64,000 nt of DNA from Cryptomeria japonica. Its lineage: Eukaryota > Streptophyta > Pinopsida > Cupressales > Cupressaceae. The stretch is taken from NCBI RefSeq assembly GCF_030272615.1, contig NC_081408.1:308081950-308145949 (forward strand), written 5' to 3'. Numbering within the stretch: the first letter of the stretch is position 1; each line of letters opens with the position of its first letter. The notes under the pieces were generated by a model. It was not told the DNA's origin and ran no database searches. It worked only from the letters and a program-made list of their open reading frames with translations. Both the position numbers and the translations under genes were made by a program. Below are positions 13,201-25,200 of the stretch, in pieces.

Positions 13201-16200
13201 TTTCGAAAAGAACTTAATCCTTAATTCTACAAGGATATCCTTTGGAATGCCTTTTTAATTTTTTCAGATCATTATCCAACCCATAGCTAAGCAAGAGTAG
13301 CAGAAAGTCTTATCTTCGTTTTTTGCTCCAACTGAAAGGAACTTGACAATTCAATTCCCAACGACAAGAATTTCTTCTACCCAAAGAACAAAGCTTAAAA
13401 GTGAATATGTAAAGTTTAAACCATAGAGGAACTGATGGTAAATGCAAAGAATCTGGTTCATAATCTAGAAGCTAAGCTATCATTTACAGTCGTGGCATTT
13501 ACCAAATGCTAGGGACCCCTTATGATAACTTAAATTTTTTATATCCTTGTTTAAAGAATGTTGTGGTAAAGAAACCTTTTGAACAGTTTGACAATTTATT
13601 CCCACATGTAGGCAGCTTAATGGTTACTCAGTTGTACTCAACATATGGTTGAGCACTGAGAATACTAGTCTTTGTTAAGTTGCTTTTTTCAATTTATCTA
13701 GTATATTGAAAAGTTATCATGAAGGTTCACAAACTTTTATGATAACCTTATATGTAGGTGGACTTATTGCAAGTTGAGAAATCATCAGGCTATATTATTC
13801 TATTGCAAGTCATAGCTGTTATTTTCTACATAACTAGTTGTGCAATGATGTTATATTCGGTTATCTGTTTCTGTTTTAGTTGTTATACTGCGTACATGTT
13901 ATTACTGATGAATCTGATACAGCGACACAAGGAAAGTTTTATGTAACTGTTTGTAAATAATAGTTATGAGTGTCAAAGAAGCAAAATCACACTGAGGAGT
14001 AGCCAAACAACCAAGCAGAAAGTAAGGGGCATTGGGAGGTTAGTAAGATTATGGCAAAATAGCATTCAATTGATGTTGATAGCAGTAAGATTTCTGCCAG
14101 AAATAAAAATTGACTCATTGCAAACACATGTTGGCAGTTAGAATTATCACAAGTTGATTCAGAACTAGGGGAGAATCAACATTGGTTGCCAGGAAGGATT
14201 CAAATCTTATTGTCTAGACTAGCTGAAATAAGAAACCAGTCATTTTGATTAGTAAACTATCCATGAAAGTGGAAAATCATAAATATTAGTGAAACACTGT
14301 TGAAAAGGAAGATAACGAAGTGAAAACATTCTGGAGAATGGTGTCAAAACTCTCCCTGATTTCTAAACTAGTCTAGCTTGATGGTGAGCCTAATCAAGAT
14401 CCAATGGCTAGTCTTAGGCCATATGTAAACAAACATGTTATTCAAAGGAAAACTGTCCACTCCAGAGTTTTCTTTATTCCATTCTTTGTAACCAAGTTTA
14501 TCACACCTTTGCCCTTCCCTCCCAAACGAAAAATTTCATCTCTTACTAGTAACAAGGGCCTTTGGGAGAAAACCCTATGTCTTTTAGGAGGACATGCCCT
14601 CCTCAAAACCCAAAACTCATCCAAACATCACATGGGTTGTTTCATGGGACCCTTCAGCTATGTTACTAAGTTGGCTATATGCCCATTTGCCATTGGTGAG
14701 TTTGATTTGGGGCCTAATATGTAGTTGAGATTGTCATGCCCAATATTTTAACATTGGAACATGAACAAAAACCACACATTTATTTTGAAAAGATATCCAA
14801 ATGCCACTCAATGTTGCCCTTCAAATGACTTGCTATTAAGTGCACCTAAAGGTTTTGCATGTGCAACTTCAAATCAGGCACACCACCTTGAGGGCGGGAA
14901 GGAAGATAATGAGGTCGGGTGAGGTGAAACACATTTCACTTACCCCACGATGATGGTTGTCCTACTAGACTTAGGTTCCCTTTATGAAGAGTGTGCCTCA
15001 AGTGAATACCTTCGTGAGTCATTTTACTTAGGGTCTCTATATGAGTGATGGAGGCCAAGACTGAATGACAAGGGGTTGACCTAAAGATATTTGAAACATT
15101 TTATATTAACTGCTTTAATCTATAATAAGTTTAGTCATTATTTCTCCCCAATGGTAGATGGTTTTAAGTTTGGACTAACATTGAACACTTGACATCATAT
15201 CCTTTTCTCCCTAGAGTTTATTTGCATAAATTTAGAGAGATGAGGTCTATTTCAACCTTTCTTTAATCATTGTAATAGGGTTAATCTTACCTCCATTGAT
15301 TCAAGGATCAACAAAATTGTTAAATGAAACAAATCGCTCTTCTTTAATTAGTTAGTCAACTTGATGGTACAATTTTCTCTTTGTATGCCAACCATAAAAG
15401 AAAATAAATCTCTCTTGGGAAGATCGATTCCCCTAATTTTACTTAGTACATTAACAATGCTATACCCGCTTGAGTCTTCTATGCAATTTCTAAAATTCAA
15501 TGATCTGGAACTTAATAGCAAAGCTCATAGACCTGCCTATAGGAAGATTCCTTGATCCTTAAGACCAAAAAGTTGGTGATGCAAATATTGCCAAGTTCTT
15601 ATAGGGAGTGGAGGAACTGATGAAACTATATATGTATCATAGAAGAAGTTCAATAAAGAAACTTTCCTTGCCTTAAGAGGAGTGTCATCTAGGGAGGAAG
15701 ATTCAAATGTTTGAAATCACATCAATTTGTTCTTCTAAACTGGTTAGGGACATAAAGATTGTTTCATTCACTTAAAATCTTTTATCTTCTCTTAAGACCC
15801 CATTGATGATTGTAAGAAGGTAGACTTTAAATAGGACTCTTTATGTTTATCCATATTTGTGTGAAATCATAACTTCAATATTTGGTCCATTAAAATTAAA
15901 GATAATAAGAATATATATATTTCTATGGGTTGAGTGACACCAAGGAAAGCACCTCCAATGTGTTCTTCTATCTTATCAATTCACGGGAGGGCTGCAATAC
16001 GGTTCTAACTATTATTGTCTAGACTTGATGGATATGGGCATGAGGCTAAGCATTCCGATGCTAAGAGGAAATCCAAAATACCAGACACACCTCTACTTAC
16101 TTGATGGGCATTTAATAAATAACTTAAGACTTTAGCGCCTCTTTTTTTTTGATCGGTTAATGGTACTTATATTAATTTTTCAAAAATTTACATTTTCATC

Positions 16201-19200
16201 CAAACTGCATAGTCTGTAACTTTCTTACGGCAAAGTCTGAATACTGTAAAAATCATGCCCCCTATCTTAGATTGACATTACTACCCTTGCCCAGACAACC
16301 ATCATAATCTATTGATCATCATTTACATAGAAATACAAAATTTTAAAGTCTATCATACGAGAGTTTATTAACAAAACATGGATCCATAATACTGTCACTA
16401 CGCTACTACTATTTCCTTGCCTTTACTGCTCGCAGCCCTTCCATCATCCAATGCCACCTCAGGATCAACTGCATCATCGTAGTGCTCTGGTGGGAAACCT
16501 ATCCATAGTGTCCTTGGTTTCTTCTTCTTCGAGCCTCTCGGGTGACCTCGTTTGTGTCTTAAAGATGAAGCCTTTGCCATTCGTGAGGATCTCATGTCAT
16601 AGGGACCCCACTTCTCTAGTTCCCTTTGGATTTCTTGCCGTTCGCGAACCAACAAGTACTCCATTACACCATACATGCCGATTTGAACAGAGGCCCGCCA
16701 AACTTCTTTGTTGCAGTTTGCGCTCCATATGAGATATGGGTGCAAGAGAGGATAGAATTTTGCGACGTGGAGCCAAGGTCCATCAGGACAAACAAAACCC
16801 TTTCTGTCTCGCGTCATCTTCATGAAACTTTCAAAACCTCCGCACCATTCATCTCGGATACAACTACTAACAATCCATCTCACCTTTTCTGCATTTTCCA
16901 ACTCGAAACACCACGCCACAAACATGGAAGCGACATCAACATTGGTTCAGTATTTGAAGTGAGTCTTCAAATAGTCATCCCCAAGAACAATCTTTACCTG
17001 CGTGAGAAAGTCTTTTTCATCAAATTTGAAAACATTTGACAGTCTATTGTCAAAAATTTGGCCCCAAAAAGCCACCATGGGCCTCACCGCTTTCAGGGAA
17101 AAGTTCGGTTCCATACACTAGTGACAGAAGGATGCATTGAGTTTATCTCAATGCCAATTGCCGAAAATGAGAAATGCAGCAGCTGCTCACCAACTCCAAC
17201 TTGACATTAAGTCTTATGGCTTGCTACGTACGCCTTATGCATCCAAATCGAGAACTCTAGACTTGCTACATGAGACATTAATGCATTTGTCATTCGAAAG
17301 GCGGGCTAAGCAAGTTGCTAATAGCAGCGCCTAAACACAGCTCAAATTTGGTATGACATAGTAATTGCTAGCGGCCACACCATCCATTCAGACCCAACAC
17401 AAATTTGTGCCCTTGACAAGCAAGGGATTTGAAAGAGATCCCCATCGTTTCACACGCCATTGGGAGCTTGTCCCCGTATTTGCTCTGACAATGTGTTTTT
17501 AAAAAAATCTTTAATGAAAGCCTGATCAGCAACTCCCGTACCATGCCACCCATCACTAACGACTACTCACCCCCATTTCACCTCAAATCAGCCCAAAATT
17601 ATACTGTTGGGTTGATAGTTTCTATACTGATGTCGCCAACTTGTAAATCAAAAGCTTGGTTGGCACAAGAATCGGCATCCTGATTGCTCTCCCTCAATAC
17701 ATGGGATACATCGAAATTTCTAAAGGACGCTAGGAGACTTCTAATACATTTTATCTCTCTGTCAATTTTCCAGTTCTGGGCTTCTCCTTTAATGATGTCA
17801 TGTATGATAACCTGAGAGTCTCCTTCTAGGTGTAAATTCTCCACACCTAGTCTATTAGCCAATTGGACCGCCAAAAGAGCTGCTTTATCTCCAGCTTTGT
17901 TATCGGAGCTTGCATCTAACTGCTGTTTACATTTTGGCCACCACTTCCTCCCTGCTATCTTTCGCAACGCAACCCGCACTTGATGGTCCAGGATTGCCAT
18001 GAGCAGCACCGTCAAAATTAATTTTGATCCACCCCAAGTCTGGTGGTCGAGGTTTAACCCTTTGAAACCCATTAACGGGGACTTTAGCACCTCTTGAAGA
18101 CACACTTACCCTACTTTTTAATCGATGGAAAAATAATTTGGATTTAATCTACATTGGACTTACTCTAATGTTATTAGTTTGGTGGTGTGCTACAAATTCC
18201 AACTCCCAAAATCGACAACCCTAACCCTAAAGTCAAGGGATGGGGAAGATAGTGACTTTCTGCATGTCGGACGAGATGGTCTTGGGTTCGGCTAGGGATT
18301 GACTTGGGAACCTTGGGTCCCTTGTGGTTTTGTCTTCCTTCTTGCCCAAGCTGGACCCTAGGTGAATCCAAGGTCATCCCCATAGAAAAACTTAAAAAAA
18401 TGCCAAGAGTAGTTTAAAAAAATGCTGAATGGTAATAATATCTGGGCAACCACAATATTTTTATTTTTATTTTCATAAAGTAATATTCAGCCAACTTGTT
18501 GGAGATAGTTTGTAGATGGAGAAAAATTTAAATTTGGAAACTAGGCACTGTAAATCTTTATCATGCATTTCCAGCTATCAATTCATATGATTTATATGCC
18601 TGTGGTTTTCTACAAGTAAATGAGTAATTTCTGTCAAGATGCAGAAATTTGCTATATTGTTCTTTAGCAGAAGTAATTTGACGTTTGTTATGCCATTGAA
18701 AGTAGTGACTTTGGCAGCCAACAACAATATGGATAGTTCCAACCAAAGTTTGAAAACTTGGACTTGGACTCGACTTGGCTGCCCAAAATTTTGAATCAGA
18801 CTTGGGACTTGACAAAAAAAATCCTCATAATTACACAAAAAAAGAAATTAATGCATTTAGAGAACATAAAAGTCTAATTTGATTCTCAATTCGTCATAAT
18901 TCAAACATTACACCTGTCATTTGACCCTCAAACTCTCAAAATCTGAAATTTCAGTCACTATGTCTGTTATTTTAAGGAGCCAGAAGAGTCCAGGCTCAGG
19001 ATTCGGGAGTCCGAGTCTAAGACTCGGGTTTCTTAGAGCAGGACTTGACCAGACTCGGCCAGAATACGCTCAGGAGTCCTGGTTGACTCAATTCGGCTGA
19101 GTTCCATGGAGTACTTGCTGATCCTCAAACTTGGGTTCCAAGAATAGCTCTTATGTTCGGCTTTTTATTTATGTGCTTTATTTCCATCTACACCCAACAC

Positions 19201-22200
19201 CAAAGCATGGTTAATCTTTTTTTCTTCATTCTATTAGGGTTTGAAATATAGGTTTCTTATTTTTCTATATTGTATCATCACTTTCTACTTTATTTATATT
19301 TATATATTTGTAGATAATTTAGTTAGGGTTCTATTGGGGCCCCACCCTTAAACATCAAATCTTCAGTATATAAACCAGAGTTAACTTTTTACAATATCAG
19401 CTTATGAAGACAAGCAAAATTGAAACCCTTTACATTGCCAGCAAGAAAATAAGAAACATAAAGTTTGAGATGAAGACGGCCATACTACCAGTACTAGAGC
19501 TGAAAATAGCCAAAACTTGGAAATTAACAAAATCAATATGAGATGAACACTACAGTCCTGCCTGAATTCAGATAAAATTCACATGGACAAATGAATGCCT
19601 AACAAATAAGAGTGAGTACTTGTCATCGAATCTGTGCTTCAAGCTGTTCCCATTTACATCTGCACACTCCTCTCATTCTCATCAGGGAAAAAAATGGAAA
19701 TATGTTTAGAAATTTCTTATGGTGGGGAGTGAACAAGGAATTTAAATAACTATTAGTTGAATGGGTTAAATAATCAGGCCAACATCTGACAATGGGCTAG
19801 AAAAAGAATAGTTAAAAGCTCCTCAAAAAGTCCCTCATAGCCAAGCAACCCTAGAAAGTAGCATCAAATGTAGCCACATTCTATCTACCAACTATGGAAT
19901 GAGACAATTGGCAAAACCTGCATTTTGGATTGGAGAACTCTGTTATTTCAAATGGCTGGACAGGTCAAACAAGATTAGAAACAAGAATAGGAGTTAAAAT
20001 ATCATCTGGCTTGCAGGAAGTGGACAAAAAAATCATTTTTAGTTGGAATGCTGGCTTGTCACTCCAAAACTTATTCTGTAGCAAATTTAGGTTAACCTGG
20101 ATGCCTAAGGATATGGCCAACTTGTTGAATCATTTGATCCTGCCCTAGGGTTTGATTTTGAATGAAAGTGAAAATATTTAAATCACCAACTCCAGAACTT
20201 CTCAGTATGGTCACTGGTCACGCTACTCTGCCAAGAAATACAGAACATTTAGTAAACTGCAAAAACTGATGAGACACTATTATTTGGCCCTACACTAATA
20301 CAACTGAATGCACTGCAGCCGACACTTAAAAATAGTCATCAGCAAAATACCCCTAGACCAAGGAGAAGGAATTTCATGACAGAACCCTCATAACTAATGT
20401 GTTAAAAGTGCAGGGGATTCCAAAGAACAACAAGATACTCCAATCAAAATCACAGAAAGAAGACTCAAGGCACCTCTACATTCAGTGTGCAATAGCCATT
20501 TCAATATGAATAGAGTTATAAACACAATCACCATCTTCCAAGCAACTCAACTTCAAATTGACCCAGGATCTATGACAAATGGTTGTTCAAAGATCAATTT
20601 TGACATGGAATTGATAAAATTCATATATCACATCAATTTCATTTTCTGAAACATCTAGAAGGAAAGGAAATGCAAGATTGTTTACAGAAATGATAAGGCA
20701 TCTGCAAACTATCACCAGTCTAATACAATGGCTCATCAGAAGCACAACACTTATACCAACTGCATTCATATTTTGTAGTGACTCACTAACCATGATAAAT
20801 ACAGCAGCAATATGGATTAAGATAAACAAATCAACAAATAGGGCAAGTTTTATGATTTATCATTTCCTCAAAAATCTCTCAAATCTTAACTATAATGAAT
20901 GAATTAATTTTGACAACTACAGGCAGTAACATTTCTTATGTCCTTTCCTGATGGCTGCATTAAGCTTCCATTATGTCATCCCCATTTACTACCACCTGCC
21001 CCTCATTACAACTCCATCTATGTTGCCATAAACAATGGAGATTATTTAAGGGAACTGTCACTTCTTATTTTACAATCTTTCCATAAAAAAAGTGGTCCAT
21101 GGAGCCCAGCAATTCAAAACTTCAAGGGGAAGTAGTTGCCTCATCTTTAGAAAGCCTGAAATACAATTTTTCTAATAAATGTTTATTTGGCTTGCTCTTA
21201 TTCCTCCATCAGAAAGGTATATTCCAGAAAATCAAGGCAAAAAGACATTGATAAAATGGTCTGTACACAAACAGCTCCAAGCGGCAAGTCCAACTGAGCT
21301 TACCAAAGGATTGCTGCCTATCCTCATAGAGAAAGACGGGTTGTTTCACATCCCCACCAACACACAACAGCCAACCACCCATCTTATCTTTCTTTTCCCA
21401 ACTTGCTACTAGGTTCTTCAATCGCAACCTCCGTTGGCTAATCCCTCTCGTAGAAGCATACATCTTTAATTTATAATCTTTTTTTGGCATATCTAGCACT
21501 AAATAACTGACGAGAAATTAAATTTATAAGGTGAATGTGTTTCTGCTGGTTTTTAAATCCTATTGTCACGTGATTTACTGCCAATAAAATGCAAACAATT
21601 TCAAATTAAAAAACCACAATTCTTTTGGTGTGTAATTGCACTTTTTTCTTGCTTAAATCAGATTTTTTTTGTTGAAAATTCTATGAGGAGAGTTTCTTTT
21701 TTTTTTTCTAATTTTTCCCAAACCCTAACCCCAGCCTGATATTGTCCAATGTTTTTCTCAGTTTTATCCCATTAAATTGAATATATTTATTTTTTGGTTG
21801 CTGAGAAATTCTTAGAAAGATATTTGCTTCTGTGAACCCTTGTCATGTCCCTGGACTTTTGGGCCTTATAACTAATAATTTCTTGAAGGGCCAATCAGAC
21901 TAAAAGAGATTATAATAATAAATAACAGATCGCCACCTTAAACCCATTTAAGTACTAAAGAAAGCAAGAAAGAATCTGATCGGCAGTCTGTTTGGATGAA
22001 TACCGAATAGTGTTAAATATCCTTAAGCAGTGATTATTATCAATCATTAATAAGCAACGATTAATATGAGTCAAGTCAGGGACCCATACCCATAACATGG
22101 AGTGATTGTAAACAGCAAGCCTTATTTAATACCGTGTTAAAACAAGTCGATGGGCAAGAATAGGTTTGTGTTAGCAGCACTTAAAATAATGGGCCAGTAA

Positions 22201-25200
22201 TTATAATGAAGAGGCATGAATTAATCAAAGTCAATTAAGAATAAAGAAGCTTGTGTTTATTAAAAAGGGTTATGACTCTTAAATATAGACATCGGGATGT
22301 CTCCCATCATAAGGAACAGGACGATATAAATTGGAGGAGAAAGAAAGGAGATGGATATCTATGGGGAAAGAGAAATATAAGGAGAAATCGAACGAATTCA
22401 GATGTTCACACGCACATGTATGTATGTATATGTATATTCAGAAAACTATCTTATTTATAAGACTTCACAATTTTCTCTAATGTTGAAGGGACATCAATTA
22501 ATTGAGAAGAGGCACCTCTTTATGAAGAAGGATATCCTTAGCAAGTGTTGTGACCCTATGCCTCCTCTTGAAGGCTATATAAGGTAGATTCTCATTTGAA
22601 AGAAGACATCGAAGGAGATCAGATTGTGATATAAGTAATCTGCATTCAGGATACAACAGTCTTGTGATCTAGCAAGTGTTGTGGTATGCAATGTGATGAT
22701 ATTGTTTAACATATAATCTCTTATGTATTTTTGATATAGTTAATATTGAGAATTGCTAATCTATCTAGATTCTTTAATTATTTATTTAATCTATTTATTC
22801 TCCTACAAACAATCGTGTGGGGTTAGTAAGGAAACACGATTGGGAGGGCAGAGATAGGTTCCCTATCTAAGTAGGCCACCCCTTGTTGGATGGACAAGAG
22901 TTTCTGCCACTTGTAGGCCAAGGGGTGGTTTTTGGAAGTGAAACTAGAAGCAATCATGTATGGGTTAGTAAGGAGACATGATTGGGAGGGTAGAGACAGG
23001 TTACCCATCTAAGTAGCTCACCCCATGTTGGATGGTCAAGAGTTCCTGCCACTTGTGGGCCAAGGGGTGTTATATCACACCCTTCGACTTAGTTGTGGTG
23101 AATGTTCTGGGCACTCCATCGTGCTCTCCTCTCCAACCCCTACTATGGTTGATTATTGGAAATGAAGCTATAGATTAGATCCAAGTATGTGATGTTATTT
23201 AACTTAATTGCTTATTTACTTTAAAAGTTCAATAGCTATTATATGATTTAATTATAGAATACTATTTGTAAACAAATTACATTGTGGAATTGTTACATTG
23301 GGCAAAAATCAGGTATACCCCAATTTGGGGACATTACACCCCTCCCTCTATCCAAACCTCCTTTATATCCAAGCAATCCCCATGTGAAGTCATATCCTTT
23401 ATTTCTACCATTGGTCCCCAACATTCCCCAACATATCTACTATCTACATAAGCGGCACATGTCTGGGCAATGTTGCTTCCCAATTCCCACAGAACTGCAC
23501 CAGCTAGATTCTTTTTGGGGTCCTTGGATTCTTACCACAACAAAATATGAACCACCAACCAACTTTCTTCATGGCCAGTGAGAACACTATGGCTACTTCA
23601 CCTAGGAAGGAAAAAATAGCTAAGGAAAACGTAATAATGGAGGTTTTCAACACTTGTTTTTAGCATCAAATTCTTAAAGGAGTCTTGGTGCCCAAGGAAA
23701 TCCTAATCCATCTATGAATTGAATTTGGAGCAAGGCAATTAACAATCTTGATATTTGAGAGGCAACAATATATACAAAGAGGGTAGTTGGTAATTAATCA
23801 ACTAGACCTGCCATACCTGATCAACTACCCAATACATTTTTCTGTAACCATCTATTATGGCTATCATTACCCTCCCTCCTGCCCCCTATTACATCATATG
23901 TTCAAGAGAACAAATAAAGGAGGTTTGACAAGTGTCGAACTTTACTGTTGCAAGAGACTTGGTAAATATGTAGGCATGTTGCTCTTGAGTGGAACAATAT
24001 TGGAGCTGGATATGCTGCTGCTGGACATGTTCGTGGATGTAGTTGCATCAAACTAAATTTTTTCGTGCACTCATGAAAAATATGATTCTGAACAAGCTTA
24101 AGCACACTTTCATTGTTGCAAAAAAAAGTTGTAGAATGTCTTAGGAACACCCATGATTGGGAAATTGTGATGTAATCATATTGCCTCATATATAGCTTCA
24201 CCTATGGCATGATATTTTACCTCTGTGAAAGAGTGAGCAACAGTGAATTGCTTTTTGCTCGCCCCTGGTGTTGGTCCAGATCGCAAAAAGAAAATGAAGC
24301 GTAAAGTAGACTTTTCGTCATCCACAAACTCAGAGTCTTTTTGTAATCCAAACCATATTCCATTGTACTATAGACATCTCAAAACATGCTTTGTTTCTTT
24401 CAAAAAGGCAATCTTAGGTTCCTACATAAACCTATAGAGATAGCTCATAGCATAGTTGACATTGGGCTTGGTGTAGGTCAGTTAAATTAGATTCCCAATG
24501 AACTAGCAATAGAGGGTAATATTAACCTGAAGTGATGGATTATTGCAAGAAAGTTGTAATGCTGTCTCCATGGGGATTGATATAGATTTACAATCTTCCA
24601 TCTCAAATTTCTTGAGCAATGTCTTGGCATATCTCATCTGGGAGACAAAAATCTGATTTGTCTGTCGCCACACTTTACACCAAGACAATAATATAGGAGC
24701 CTGAGATCTGTCATGTTGAATGATCATTGGAGATCATTCTTTGTTGCTGCAATCATGCGTAGAGAACTAATAGTGATAACAAGATCATTGACATCTACAA
24801 TCAAAATCACAATCTCCCTTCCTTGATCTTTGAGGTAGAGATTGGAATCATATGGATTTCCTAAATCCATGTTGAAGAAGATGCTCATCAATTTTGATGT
24901 ACCAAGCTCAGGGAGTCTGCATCAGATCATAGAGGGATTTCACAAGTCTGCACATTTTTTGGTGTTGGTCAGGTGCAGTATACCCCTTAGGTGGAGTCAT
25001 GTGGATTTCTTTGTGATCTTTATTAAGAAAGGCACTCTTATGTCCATTTGATGAACCTAACAACCAAACCATGTTTACATTGTCAAAACCATTTTGATAT
25101 TTAGCATCCATGGCATCTTCCCAAGGTGGTGACTCAAGCTTATTGCACTGTTTTTGGTTTAGAACTTTGAATAACTGTGCACATTAGGGATGGATTTGCT

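Larger units (their letters stand above)
16144..18079 (-). mobile_element. 5'-truncated LINE (non-LTR retrotransposon)
   Basis: Flanked by a 16-bp target duplication, GACTTTAGCGCCTCTT at 16128-16143 and the same with one mismatch at 18080-18095. On the minus strand it ends in an A tract (the T run at 16142-16151) preceded by TACCATTAACCGATC, as expected for a LINE 3' end. It contains a degraded RNase H region and a second downstream reading frame. The endonuclease and reverse transcriptase are missing, so it was truncated on insertion. Confidence 0.85.

Noticed and set aside
16626-17039. 137-codon plus-strand ORF
   Set aside because: It is the shadow of the minus-strand frame downstream of the LINE RNase H, which shows protein-like composition and continues upstream in frame.
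18733-19140. Complete hAT element with 8-bp duplication
   Set aside because: Motif clusters and weak inverted ends are present, but flanking 8-mers match poorly, so only a repeat is reported.
21209-21499. 96-codon minus-strand ORF in the PRAF intron
   Set aside because: No recognisable motif and no supporting context.
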